A stretch of DNA of 64,000 nucleotides from Perilla frutescens (GCA_026008535.1 BRKX01000009.1:64391720-64455719), one strand, 5' to 3'; counted from the first letter of the stretch, positions 34,015-46,382 are shown. Translations and numbers: made by a program. The notes: a model not told the origin generated them from the sequence alone.

Positions 34015-34769
34015 TAAGAGTTACAGTTATAAATATGTTTATATTATTTTACTAAAAAATATATTACTATACTTATTATCAGTCATCTTTGTAAAACTAA
34101 AATTAAAACTAAAAGGGCAAAGCATGTTAGCGGCAGTAGGTTAGATTTAGATAAACTAAAAATATCTATTAAAGATGTGAAGAAATAGTCATCATGAATG
34201 AAATCCTACATCCCTAAAAAAACATAAAAAGACAAAAAAAACCATTACCAATAAGTTAAAATAAAATGTTAAATCATTTACTTACCATTAGTTGGGAAAT
34301 ACATTACGGTTTGTATAATGACCCAAAATGAGTCAGTCACATGCGAAGGAAACTCTAAATTATTAAGTGTGATTAGTTAATGCTTTGATATTATAATAGA
34401 TTAATGACTAATAAACTTATTAAACAATCGGTTTATGAGATTCACTTTTTTTTACCGGGTGATGTAAAAGTGTTTGGCTAATAAACTTATCAAACAATCA
34501 GTTTACGATATTTATGTTTCCCTACAAGGTAATGTAAAAGTGTTTAGATTTCTATGAAATCGAATCAAATTAGCCATAACCAATAGTAATGCTGACAAAA
34601 TTATAAAAAACACGAAGTTAATGTTAAAAACATGGGAAATTTGATATATATTATAGGATAACTTATCATATTCGAGAATGATGGAAATATAACCATAAAA
34701 ATATCAATGACAATGAATGACATGTTTAATTGGAGAAACTAGTGACATATTAATTTATTTTTTGAACAG

Positions 34770-35420
34770 ATTGTTGTTATGCGTTCGTGGTCATGGACAC
34801 TTTATACGATGTGCTATATTTATATGGTTATACACGTCCAATTTGATTATTGATGCGCACCACACAAGTACAATGGAAATTCGATTATTAATGCGGTAGG
34901 TATTGGAAACAATATGGATAATGCGTACAATTTTTAGGAGTTTCTCCAACACGTGATCAACCCTTTTTGAGTTGTTATACAAACCCTTACGTGTTCTCCC
35001 AAAAGGGTAAGTAAAAGATTTAATATTTTATTTTAAATTATTGTTGATAATTTTATTTTTATGTTTTTTTATTTTGTTAATTATTGTTGATGATTTTAGT
35101 TTATATTTTTTTCTATTTTGTTTTTTAGGATGTAGGATTTTTATTGATGATCATTATTTCTCCACATATTTGGCAGATGCTTTTAGTTTGATTCAAGTCC
35201 AACTAATTGCCGTCAACATACTTTGTCTTTTAAGTTTTTCAAAGATGACCGACAATAAGTGTTTTAATATAATTTTTAGTAAAATAATATAAATATACTT
35301 ATAAATGTGTCTCTTAATTCTACATGTGGGATGACAATTGCAACTAATTCAGATCCACCTTTCGAATACCATGCATTAATCATTGTAGCCTATGGGACTA
35401 TTTTGATATTCTATATGGTC
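34770..35420 (+). pseudogene. Papain-like (C1A) cysteine peptidase pseudogene, copy A
   Basis: Pieces of one C1A peptidase follow in the right order. After an acceptor at 34769, CCYAFVVMDTLYDVLYLYGY corresponds to the GSCWAF catalytic-Cys block (Trp to Tyr). NAVGIGNNMDNAYNF (about 34890) fits the CxGGxMxxAFxF block. After a GTAAGT...TTTTAG intron, IDDHYFSTYLADAFSLIQVQ then LIAVNI (about 35140-35215) fits the VxIDxYxxVPxxxE...QPxxVAI block. YHALIIVAYGT (about 35375) is the His block. Stops and frameshifts separate them, and the Asn motif (NSWG) was not found. Members of this family are vacuolar or secreted proteases, some acting in immunity. This copy is dead. Confidence 0.62.
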
Positions 35421-36211
35421 TGATTATTTGGATAAAACTAAAAACATTAGCCAAATTTGAAATTCACAATTATAAATATGTTTATATTATTTTACTAAAA
35501 AAATATATTACTATATATTTATTATCGATCATCTTTGTAAAACTAAAATTAAAACTAAAAGGGCAAAGTATGTTAGGGGCAGTAGGTTAGATTTGGATAA
35601 AACTAAAAAGATCAAAGATGTGAAGAAATCGTCATCATAAATGAAATTCTACATCTCTAAAAAAACATAAAAAGACAAAAAAAATCATTACTAATAAGTT
35701 AAAATAAAATGTTAAATCATTTACTTACCATTAGTTGAGAAATACATTACGGTTTGTATAACGACCCAAAATGAGTCAGTCACATGCGGAGGAAACTCTA
35801 AATTATTAAGTGTGATTAGTTAATGTTTTGATATTATAATAGATTAATGACTAATAAACTTATTAAACAATCGGTTTATGAGATTCACTTTTTTTTACCG
35901 GGTGATGTAAAAGTGTTTAGCTAATAAACTTGTCAAACAATCAGTTTACAAGATATATGTTTCCCTACCGGGTAATGTAAAAGTATTTGGATCTCTATGA
36001 AATCGAATCAAATTAGCCATAACCAATAGTAATACTGACAAAATTGTCAAAAACACGAAGTTAATGTTAAAACATGGGAAAATTGATGTATATTATAGGA
36101 CAACTTATCATATTCGAGAATGATGGAAATATAACCATAAAAATATCAATGACAATGAATGACATGTTTAATTGGAGAAACTAGTGACCTATTAATTTAT
36201 TTTTTTAACAG

Positions 36212-36648
36212 ATTGCTGTTATGCGTTTGTGGTACACTTTATACGATGTGCTATATTTATATGGTTATACACGTCCAATTTGATTATTGATGCGCACCAC
36301 ACAAGTACAGTGGAAATTTGATTATTAATGCGGTAGGTATTGGAAACAATATGGATAATGCGTACAATTTTTTGGAGTTTCTCCAACACATGACCAACCC
36401 TTTTTGGGTTGTTATACAAACCCTTACATGTTCTCCCAACTAAGGATAAGTAAAAGATTTAATATTTTATTTAAATTATTGTTGATAATTTTATTTTTAT
36501 GTTTTTTTATTTTGTTAATTATTGTTGATGATTTTCGTTTATATTTTTTTCTGTTTTGTTTTTTAGGATGTAGGATTTTTATTGATGATCATTATTTCTC
36601 CACATATTTGACAGATGCTTTTAGTTTGATTCAAGTCCAACTAATTGC
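36212..36648 (+). pseudogene. Papain-like cysteine peptidase pseudogene, copy B, fused to NLR sequence
   Basis: This is the duplicate of the first two blocks of copy A: CCYAFVV (with a further small deletion), NAVGIGNNMDNAYNFLEFLQ, then IDDHYFSTYLTDAFSLIQVQ. At 36648 the peptidase reading stops and the sequence becomes the NLR LRR region. Not functional. Confidence 0.62.
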
Positions 36649-38714
36649 TCTCTACTATGTATGGGCCCGTATCATCAATATCAAGTACCAATATGTTGGG
36701 AGTGGAAGTTGTTGAGGATACATAATGTTCTTACAATCCGTTTCTACCGATTCCCAGTTGAGGTGGTGAAACTAATTCGTGTAAAGTACCTTGCCCTCAC
36801 TTGTAACGACAATCTCCCTCGTTCCATATCTAAACTTTGCAGCCTTGAGTACTTGATTGTCCATCAACACGTGAGCATCAAACGGGTCATTGCAGCTCAG
36901 TTGTATTTGCCTGTGGAGATATGGGATTTGCAAGAATTGATCCATCTTGAAATCATGGGAAGAAACCTACCCGATCCTCCTAGTTCAGGTGCGGTTTTAC
37001 CCAATCTTAAAAAACTTTTAGATGTTGGAGTTGAGAGTTGTACCGAAAATGTTCTTAAAAGACTCCCCAGGTTACGCAAATTGAGAATTCGAATTGAGTT
37101 GGCGCCTGATGCTGCTGAAACCTTGAGTTGCTTTGATCATATTTCCCGCCCCCGTTATCTACGCTCGTTTAAAAGCGTGATCGTGAACCCTACACTCTTG
37201 TGTCTGTTGTAATGTGTTACACTTTACTGGAATTACAACTGAAGTACAAAAAGAAAGGAGTAGAAGAATAACAATTATAATATAAACTGAAATTAAACAA
37301 AGCAAATAGAGACTGGAACCGATTTGCAGATTCCGGCAGGCCGAGTGCTCACGGTTTGGCGGTTGTCTTTCAAAGATGAAACGGCTTCGTCCTTCCGGCA
37401 GTAGCACTACAAATCCGGCAAGGTTCCAGTGAACTAGACAACGTCGAGAACTGGAAGCTTTGACTCGAAGGAATATGTGATCGTTTATGCAGAATGTGGC
37501 ATTTGGATCCATGCAGGATGTCCTATTTATAGGCACATCTTCACTGCAGGGGACAGCTAGGGTTTGAGGGCATTCAAACCTGGTGTTGTAACCCCCCTGG
37601 AGTTACAGCTCTCCATTAACCCTCCAGGTTCCGGCAGTAGCACCACAAATCCGGCAATACACCTCTCCATTAAGCCCTCCAGGAGTTACCTTCTGAGCAC
37701 CACAAATCCGGCAATACACCTCTCCATTAAGCCCTCCAGGAGTTACCTTCTGCAGATCCCGACAGGTGTCCCTTGTCGGTTACAGCTCTCCATTAAGCCC
37801 TCCAGGAGCCGGAAGCCCACGTACGCCCAAAGTCCACCCAAAGTCCAATTGCCAAGATCTAAGTCCGAGGACGAGCACGGGCACGGGCGGGCGCGCACGT
37901 GTGTGCGCGTGTGGGCTCATGGCCCACATCCTTGTGCACTTAATTACTTCACTTAAGTATTAATACACTTAAATACACTTCTTAACTTGATTAAGAAATC
38001 AATGTGGGATTATTTAATGTGTCTTAAACACATTATCCCACACACCATAAATGCCCAATCGTGTGACCAACTTCAACCGTTTATTTCTCACTCACCGAAA
38101 ATCAAATTTGAGCAAATAAAAATACTACGATTATCTACTCACGACATAGAACAATCGTACGGTATTTAATTCCTCCAAAATTAAATATCCCGGTCATGAA
38201 AAATCGGATAAAATGAGTCAAACTCACTTTATTAAATCCTATTTTCCAACAGGGTCCACCTCCGCCCTTTTCAATGTCTGAATGTCGTCTTAGAAAGTTG
38301 AGTTTGAGCGGGTTTGGATATCCGTGGGAAGAACTGATCAAGATTGTTGCATTGCCAAAGCTTCGTGTGCTCAAATTGCAGTGCTATGCCTTCCGAGGAG
38401 AAAAGTGGGAACTAGAACAAGAGAAGTTCCCGAATCTTAATTATCTTTTTATTGAAGATTCAGAAATTGTGCTGTGGAAAATCACAGATGAAACCCTCCT
38501 AAGGCTTTATAAGCTAGCCATGAAAAACTGCCATAAATTATGAGAGATCCCTTATTTACCAAGTCTAGGTGATATTGAACTGGTTGACTGCAACCCCTTA
38601 GCTGAGACTTGTGTAAAGAAAAGGTATGGCACTGAAAGAAGGATTATTGCCAGTTATTCATGGAAAGACAAGAAGCCATTGATTTGCAACTTGGTTGAAA
38701 AGGTTAGCCATTGA
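36648..38714 (+). pseudogene. R1-type NLR pseudogene (LRR end only), split by a solo LTR
   Basis: Positions 36648-37204 and 38252-38714 are colinear with 57441-58008 and 58009-58470 of the NLR gene (GPYHQYQVPIC, then WKLLRI; NLPDPPSSGAVLP). The N-terminal coiled coil and NB-ARC are absent. Lesions: a 1047-bp LTR insertion at 37205, TGA at 38541-38543 where the intact gene has Arg, and a small insertion near 38632. The 3' flank up to about 39160 is also duplicated. High similarity to the intact gene implies a fairly recent duplication. A spliced or antisense transcript could still affect the parent gene, which is speculation. Confidence 0.9.
37205..38251 (-). mobile_element. Solo LTR, 1047 bp
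   Basis: On the minus strand it starts TGTTGGAAAATAGG and ends CATTACAACA. Flanks GTGTC and GGGTC are a 5-bp target duplication with one change, and the intact NLR gene is the empty site. A TATA box (CCTATAAATAGG, minus strand, about 37524-37535) fits an LTR promoter. Repeats of CTCCATTAAGCCCTCCAGGA lie at 37600-37810. Open frames in it are not genes. Confidence 0.88.
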
Positions 38715-39253
38715 ATTCTCTTTAATTCTATCTATCATATGAAATCTGATTCATTAATAACCGTGGTTAATATATAATCTTGGATCTGATGCTTCTACCT
38801 TTCTTCAACAACGGTGTGCAGTTGGGGCATTCAAGCTGCTACATGCATGGAGGGATCGAATAAAATTTGTATTTTTTTTATTTTATTTTTTTTGGGGTGA
38901 AGGAGAAGTTTACTATGTTCATGGTTTGATTAACTGCAAGTGTATCCAATGACCAAATTGATTATTTTCATGCTAAAAATTGCTTTGTGCTTTCCAGTGT
39001 TGCTCGTAGGCCAGTGTGAGAAAAAGAGTAGTGATTGATATGCTGGTTGTCAACTATTTGTATGAGTTAATGTATTTGCTAAACGATGTTTCATTAATGA
39101 GCTAATTTTCTTTTTTTATTATTATTTTCGATGTTGTTCCGTTTATCCTCATTATTAGGGGTCGAGCTGTTAACGAAACACAAACACACACACATATATA
39201 TAAGGGAGGAAAAAAGTGAGAGTTTGATATTAATGAACTTGTAATAAAATTTG

Positions 39254-39655
39254 AATATGAATCGGAAGGGATGGTGTCGACAAGTGGGGATGTGTACAGT
39301 TATGGCGTAGTATTGATGAAAATGTTCACGAGTAAAAAAGCCGAAGGATGATATGTTCAGTGGTGAAACGAGCTTAAAAGGGTGGGTGAGTGAAGCATTA
39401 GAAGTAGATGCAATCAGTGAAGTTGTGGCCCCAGGTTTGTCATCAAGAGAAGATTGACATTTCATTGCAAGAGAGCGATGTGTTTCGTCTATTTTTGATT
39501 TGGCAATGAAATGTTTAGCCATTTCACTTGATGAAAGAGTCAACATGATCCAAGTAGAAGCCAGTCTGCAAAAGATCAAAACCACAGTTGTGATAACCAA
39601 GTCCAACAGAGCAATTTTCAACTTTCAATTTCCAATTTCCAATTCATCATTAATT
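39254..39655 (+). pseudogene. Receptor-kinase last-exon pseudogene
   Basis: It matches the last exon of kinase gene 3 (EYESEGMVSTSGDVYSYGVV). Lesions: acceptor AG changed to TG just before 39254, one extra A near 39335 causing a frameshift in the SKKPTDD region, and TGA at 39455-39457 where gene 3 has Gln. It lies directly downstream of the NLR pseudogene, joined through a CACACACATATATATA stretch. No N-lobe or LRR is present. Confidence 0.87.
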
Positions 39656-40032
39656 AATGGTCTAATTAATTAATGTGGCATGTTTTAGTATTTGATTATG
39701 TCGATGTTTTTACTCATGTATAATAGTACTGTTTTATATATGCCTTTATCAATTCAAATGAAACCATGCACTAATTATAAGTACTTCTGGAATTTTAATA
39801 TAAAAATTGACGAAGCCAAATTGAAATTGCTAAATATGCAGAAAAATAGAGGAGGAAAATGTACAATATATTTCATATTGGTCACTCATGGTATTGGGCC
39901 GAAACCAAGTTACTTCGAGACTTGATTTTTGCTATGTTTTCTCAAGTAGTGGGGGATATGAAACATACATTTTTTTAAATAAATTAAGTTAATTACATTT
40001 CGATAGTTTACTTTTTAACACACACACATTTA
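39656..40032. other. Flank of the kinase pseudogene, nothing seen
   Basis: AT-rich sequence with an open frame at 39692-39925 lacking any recognisable domain. Confidence 0.5.
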
Positions 40033-40449
40033 GGCAATGTTTGGTATACTGGTACGGATATACCCACATTAATAAAATCTGGATTGCTTTGAAAGATAAT
40101 TGCGTATTAGCTATTTTAATTGTGTGTTTGGTTATTAAGATAAATATACTAAAATTGTTTCACACATCTGTTTGGTACATTGTTTTATTTGGTAGACTAA
40201 CTTCTGTAATGAGTAAATTAGTTTAGGCAATGTTTGGTAGCCTAGATAAAGGCATATATACTAAGATTGCTACGCCAGAAATTGTAACCGAGGGGGGCGT
40301 CGGATACATTAACCAGCCGAATCAGTAAATTACACCTCGGGCCTCGCGTTAGGACCGGGCCTCGCGTGAACAAGCAATGGCTACCAAACACACGGTTCTT
40401 GCTGGATACATTTACTAATATGCCTTTATCCAGGCTACCAAACATTGCT
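40033..40449. mobile_element. Harbinger/Tourist-like MITEs, one nested beside another
   Basis: 40226-40449: GGCAATGTTTGGTAGCCT and its inverted partner GGCTACCAAACATTGC, flanked by TTA at both ends, the usual 3-bp target of the superfamily. A second GGCAATGTTTGGTATACTGG end lies at 40033, suggesting an older relative into which the first went. Confidence 0.72.
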
Positions 40450-41169
40450 TAGTATCTAATATTCCAATGTTTGGATCGGATTACTAACACTTTTAGTTTA
40501 AAATTTTAAAAACTACTAATTACTTATCATAATACCCAATGTTTACATAATTTGTTAGGAACGGTGCTACATCAGATGTTATCAACAGTTGATAACATTA
40601 TCCTCAATGTTATACACGATGTATAACAACATTCCGACAACATTGCCCGAAACATTGAGTATATTAATCATATCATTTCCTTACAGTATTATGGTGCTAT
40701 TTTTTAAATTTATTTTTTATATTTTCATATTATATTTTTGTGCTAATTATATTAGTATTAAAATACAATGAAAAAATACTAAAATTATAGTAAACAAGCT
40801 GATTTTCATGTTTACACGCGAAACACAGTCTTTATTATAACCAAACCCCTATATACATATTAATAAATTTATTTTTTATTAAACATTTCTTTGTATATTC
40901 TAATTATTTCAAAAAATCTTCTTTATACTTGAGAAATTTAGTTTTAGTAACTGTTTAATGGTGTGTTTTGATATCTTATTTTATGTGTGAATTATTTCCA
41001 ACTTATTTGAAAAATAAGATTCTATTAGATTTTAATCATATTATTATAGTTTTATTTTAAAAAAAAAAAGAATTCCCCCGTTCAAATTTCTAGATATCTA
41101 ATTGTCAGTAAGACAGTCACATATAAGTTTTTATGTCAGGCATCGAATCTTCGAACTTAAGAATTGTAG
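40450..41169. other. Repeat-derived intergenic sequence
   Basis: About 40590-40850 has words shared with the hairpin in the last intron of kinase gene 3 (AAAATTATAGTAAACAAGC, CCAAACCCCTATATA). It is probably a diverged member of that family. No gene seen. Confidence 0.5.
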
Positions 41170-43546
41170 ATAACTAGAATTGGGATTTATTGAGTCATTA
41201 ATGCCCTCTCACCCACCATTTTGATTTATTTTTTCCTTTTTGCTCTTTATTTTTTATAGTTGGTGAAAGTTTAAGCGGTGAATTTGGAATTCAAAATGTC
41301 CTTATTTTACCGTTTTACGTAGGTCTCTATCGTTTGGAAGTGTGCAAGGGATCATTTTGAATTTGTTATTGAAATTAATCAAAAAATACGAAAATTTGAA
41401 ATTATTCGTTTAGGAATTAGGATAACTAAAAGTATTCTTTTTCATTGTTACTTTTGACCAAAACATAGTTCTTTTTATTTCCTTTTTTTTTCATCATGCG
41501 ACCAAAACATAGTTATTGTAGTTAAAGACTTTTTAAAGTTACAAAATATCCCCTTCGTGTAATTTTAGTAGTGTTATAATCTTGTGTTTGGTGGCTTGAT
41601 ATGTAGGAGTTTCTTTTCCCATTCTCAGCTTGTTTGCAGGAAGTTCTTTCCAAAAAGTTTGTTTGCAGTCGTCTTCCATGATTTCGGCTGATTTCTTTTC
41701 TTCATACCGATTTTCTTATATTCAAACAAAATAGTACAAACCATTGCACACTTCAACCACAGGTAATATAAATCAATAACCAGGGCCGATTTTAATGATT
41801 CGGTGGCCTAAGTCGAGATTTTTCTAGGCAGATTTTTCATTTTTGTTTTTTTTATTTTCTATTTTGTCCTTTTGTTTTCTTACCAAAAATTTATATCCTA
41901 TGAATCCTAAAATTCAAATAAATTGATTTAATTTATTTCGTAAAATGGAATTAATAAACCTCTAAAAACACCCTTAAAAAACACAAAATAAACCCCTAAA
42001 AACACAAAATAAACCTCTAAAAACACCCAAAAAAACCCTAAAAATACAAAATAAACCCCTAAAAACACCCAAAAAATTACTAAATCCTAAACCCCAAACC
42101 AAGCTCTAAACATTAATTGAAATGAAATAAATCATAATTTGAAATTAAAAAAACTCGTATACGACAAGTTGCAGGCCCAATACTTTTTATGGTTACGGGT
42201 GATACTTTTTCTATTTCGGAATGATACTTTTCAGTATTAAGAATGATACTATTTTTGACGAACTTTTTTTTAGGGGGCGTGTCGAGTCAGGGTTGACCCG
42301 TGCATTGACCAGCGGACTCGCCCCGTCTGATGGTCTGATTTTAAGGATTTTGGTTTCCAAAGTCTGATAAAAGACTTTGTGTTTCAATTTTGGTTGCACT
42401 TTCTAGGTCTTTGGCCTTTTTTTTTGTCAGAATTAAAGTATTTATTTATGCTACCTACTTGACTTTTGATCAATTCTTTCTCTTTTTGATTTTCGTTTTC
42501 TTTGACGTTCGGGCTCATGCTTGCAATTCATGATTCTAAGAAAATAATATATTAAATTATTAATCAAATGAACAAAATTGAGATTTGGGGGGTTAGGGTT
42601 TTAATATTTCATTCCATCACGAATACAAAATATAAATAAATTACAGATTGTCATGATTCGTGAATATATTGATTTGGATAAATCTTCACGTTTGATTGAC
42701 TTCACATTCCTGCAATCTTTCGATTTATGTGCCGCTGTTGTTGCGTTCCATATTTTCTTTCTATATATTTTGTTTTGGGGATGTTATATTTTATATTTTA
42801 ATATATATTTAGATATAGGTTTACATTTAGTTGTAGAATTAAATAAAGAAAAAAAAAGTTGTAAAATAAAGGAAATAAGATTCGACCCCTTTGCCCAGCG
42901 AACTCCAATTTTGAAATATTTTTTACAACTATTCATATATATGTAATATTATTGAAAAATTTGAGGCTCCTAATTTTATCGTATTTCTCGTAGCGTGAGG
43001 CGACTGATTCACTTGCTTCATGCAAGGAGCGATCATGTCCATAACTACATAGGAATATTTAGTATCAGCTGTGACTTCATTGTTATATTTTCATATTACA
43101 TCTAATATTTAAATATTAGATGGCCAAATATGGAATCCAATTATTTCAAATCTGAATTAGTTTTATTCCAGGCCCCAAACTTGAAATTTTTGGCTGCACT
43201 ACGTTGATCAAAGAAACTACATATATTTCAAACAAATTAAAAGAAATCCTTTCAAATAAGTTCATGATTATGGGGAAACATTCCCAGCGAAAAGACATCA
43301 CTAATTAGGAAAAGTCTTCCTCAGAGAATATTGTGCCAACTTAAATGTCAATATGTCACTTAATTTTCCTATAAATTCCAATAGATTAGTGGAAATATTG
43401 CCACCAACCCGACCACGTGGTAAGATTAATTAAATAATTAATTAGCACCTTGATTATATATAATCGTTTAATTCCTTATTAATAGATAGATTAAATGCCT
43501 ACCGGTATATTGGGTCATGATTACCTGTATATAAATATACGAGTAA
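41170..43546. repeat. Dispersed repeats and a telomere-like minisatellite
   Basis: 41170-41360 is a third copy of the 14160-14350 repeat. 41945-42080 is a minisatellite of roughly 25-30 bp units (AAAATAAACCCCTAAAAACACCC) with occasional AAACCCTAAA. 42170-42345 is another GATACTTTTT repeat bordered by GTTGACCCGTGCATTGACC. An open frame at 42653-42946 is hydrophobic and unrecognised. No gene called. Confidence 0.6.
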
Positions 43547-43910
43547 ATTACAATTTAATTCCGAATGTTTGAACGTTTTCACAAAAATAACCTAATGTTT
43601 TAATTGTTATAATTTAATTCCCAACATTTAAATATTTTAACATAAACAACCCAATGTTTTAATATTACAATTTAATTCCCAATATTTGAATATTTTTGAC
43701 AAAAATGACACAACGTTTTTGGCAAAAATGATCTTCCGATTGATTTTGAAGAACTTTGCTCTCAAGTAAGCTAGACAACATTTTTATAGACTGACATTTT
43801 TGCCGATAAAGCAATTAATTAAAAGGACATTTTTCTTTTATAAAAAACATCGGGTGTTTTCTGTTAAAACGTTCAAACATTGGGAATTAAATTATAATAT
43901 TATAATTGAA
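43547..43910. mobile_element. MITE with internal tandem units
   Basis: AATTTAATTCC(C/G)AATGTTTGAAC at the left pairs with CAAACATTGGGAATTAAATT at the right. The left arm holds about three tandem units of roughly 60 bp (TAATTCCCAA..., AACCCAATGTTTTAAT). Confidence 0.65.
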
Positions 43911-44105
43911 TCTTAGTCTAAAATAGATCAATTTTATGTAATTAACCCTATTAATAAATTAAACTACATACTAATTAGTTCTAGAGTTATACATAATAAT
44001 GATGATGAGGTACCGAAAGGAAATTGATCACCCTGACTAGTCTTTTTTTAACAAATTAAATATTGCATCCATTTAATTTTAAAGTGTTCATTAAAAAAAA
44101 AACTT

Positions 44106-44108
<3 letters not shown>

Positions 44109-44151
<43 letters not shown>
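44109..44151. repeat. (TA)n microsatellite
   Basis: About twenty uninterrupted TA units. The following 44430-44620 has GAGCTC/CTCGAG-rich words like those in plant hAT MITEs. Confidence 0.9.
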
Positions 44152-44153
<2 letters not shown>

Positions 44154-44712
44154 CAACGCCGCCGTGTGTGTATTCACACGAGGCCAAGATCTAATTATTT
44201 TATATTTCACCTCAAAGCCGGGGTAGCTTTTTTTTTTTTTCTAATAAACCCAATCTAATTTTTCTGATAAAATTTAATGTGTAATCTACATGATGATATA
44301 AAAAATATGTGTACGTACGTAGCACTAATAATATTATTTTCGAGCTATCAATATAGTAACTATAAAATTTGCTCATATTGACTGAAGAAATAAATATCGT
44401 CAGTATATTAGCAAACATAAAATAATATGATCATTCAAGCTCAGGACTTGATTAATAAATTTTGAGCATTTAATGAGTCAGGCTCGAGTCGAATTCGGAT
44501 ATGACAAATATTATCAAGTCAAGCTAAACAAGAGGAAAAAAGCTCGGGCTCAAATATTCCTTAACAAACCAAGCTCGAGCTCAAATATTCCTTAACGAAC
44601 TCGATTCGATTCGTTTACAGCATTATCTAGGTTGTGTGTATTTTAAAAACTCGAGTAGTACCCACTCGGACGATATGAACTCTAGTGGAAGTGGGGGCAA
44701 TGATTTTTTCGC

Positions 44713-44720
44713 TATAAATA
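44713..44720 (+). promoter_or_regulatory. Candidate TATA box of kinase gene 3
   Basis: TATAAATA lies 49-56 bases before the first ATG (44769) and about 80 before the second (44799). Confidence 0.5.
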
Positions 44721-45889
44721 AATATGCTTGAGCGCCGTTAGAGGCTTGTATGTAATAGTACTGCAAACATGCTTCTTCAAGTAAGAACCCAAAAAAGAAT
44801 GAGGCATCATTCATGCTTCTTCATCGCCGTTGAACTTTTATTTCTTAGCTGCACTGCACAATCCTTTGGCAAAACAACATTTTCCAATATCACAACAGAT
44901 CAATCTGCACTACTTGCCTTCAAAAACACAATCATTTATGATCCTCATCGCATCTTGCTCGGCAACTGGTCCATCAACACCACCATTTGTCACTGGATCG
45001 GTGTCTCCTGCGGCGTCAAACACATTAGGGTTACGGCCCTAAATGTTTCCGGCTTCGGCCTCGTCGGAATCATTCCACCACATCTCGGAAACCTAACGTT
45101 TCTCCGATCTTTAGACATCAGCTCCAACAATTTCACAGGCTTCATACCCTCCGAGCTGTCTAAGTTGCGCCGCCTAGTGAAAATAAACATGGGGGATAAC
45201 GACTTCACCGGAGAGATACCGTGGTGGATCGGAGCCCTATCGGAACTCCGGCATGTCTATCTGAATAACAACACCTTCTCCGGTAGAATCCCTCCTTCTT
45301 TGTTCAATGTTTCAAAGCTGCTGACTTTGGATATGAGTCACAATTTTCTTGATGGAAATGTTGGAGAGGAAATTGGCAATCTTGTTTCCTTGGAAACATT
45401 AAATTTATAAGGCAATGAGTTGGATGGATCTATACCTAATAGTATCTTCAACATTTCTTCGTTGATGACTATTATTCTCAGAGTCAACAGACTATCGGGT
45501 AAGCTCCCAAATGATATATGTAGCGATTCGTCGAAATTGAAATCGGTGTCTATTTCCTCGAATAAACTATTCGGGGAAATTCCACCGAGTTTAGGCAAGT
45601 GCAGAGATCTCGAGGATCTGCGCTTAGCCCTAAACCATTTGAGTGGAAATATACCAGGTGAAATTGGGAACTTGACCAGACTTACGAATTTATCTATTTT
45701 CTCCAATAACTTCAAAGGTATGATGATCTCTTCTAGATATTAAAATGAATGATTCTAGTTTTTAATTAAATGAGATGGTTGTTTAACAGTGTGGATGAAG
45801 AAGATTGTACCATTTGGATTGAGAGAGAGTTAGGGACAAAAAAGGCAGAAAAATAGGCTCAATAAAAGTATATGTTTTCACCACACAAT

Positions 45890-46270
45890 ATCAATTATCA
45901 ATAGCGGACCGATGAAATCATCGCTACATTCTATACAACACTCTATGTTACACATTCAAATTTATTAATGTTTTTTTTTTTCAATTTAAATTTATTGTAC
46001 TTTAGTTAAATTTACACTTGTTAATTATGTTCATTTTTTCAATTAGGGTATATAATTATTTTTTCAGGAAATAAATCATTTATCAATATTAAAGTTGAAA
46101 TTAAATATTTAAAAAATAATTATATACCATAATTGGAAAAAGTGAACCTCAATTTATAACTGTAAAATTAAACTAAAACGTAATCAATTGAAATCGAAGA
46201 AAAAAACTGAATAAAAATTATAATTGTAAGTGTGTAGCATAGAAATAGCACATAATGTAGCAGATAATTT
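45890..46270. mobile_element. AT-rich foldback element in intron 1 of kinase gene 3
   Basis: The arms pair around 46070-46120: TTAATTATGTTCATTTTTTCA and AATTATTTTT on the left with AAAAATAATTATATACC and TTGGAAAAAGTGAACC on the right. Related to 8465-8840 in gene 1. Confidence 0.6.
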
Positions 46271-46382
46271 CATTTGTATCTCAATACTCGTTTGTTTATT
46301 TAAAATGCAGGTAATATACCAAAACAAGTTGGGAACCTCACTTCGTTGAAATATCTATTCCTTTATGATAATAACTTTACAG

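Larger units (their letters stand above)
34029..36648. repeat. Tandem duplication of a 1.18-kb unit
   Basis: Unit A (34029-35210) and unit B (35471-36648) run colinear from TTATAAATATGTTTATATTA to CAAGTCCAACTAATTGC with few changes. Both carry the peptidase remnant. After the common end, A goes on with peptidase sequence and B switches to NLR sequence. A smaller duplication (CTTATTAAACAATCGGTTTA against CTTATCAAACAATCAGTTTA) lies inside each. Confidence 0.88.

Noticed and set aside
37159..37956. Open frames over the NLR pseudogene insertion
   Set aside because: They lie within the solo LTR and its tandem repeats.
41945..42080. Interstitial telomere block (CCCTAAA)
   Set aside because: Units are about 25-30 bp with only occasional AAACCCTAAA. 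It is a minisatellite that happens to contain telomere-like words.
42653..42946. 97-codon hydrophobic frame that could be a membrane protein
   Set aside because: Composition follows local AT richness. No motif and no transcript signals.
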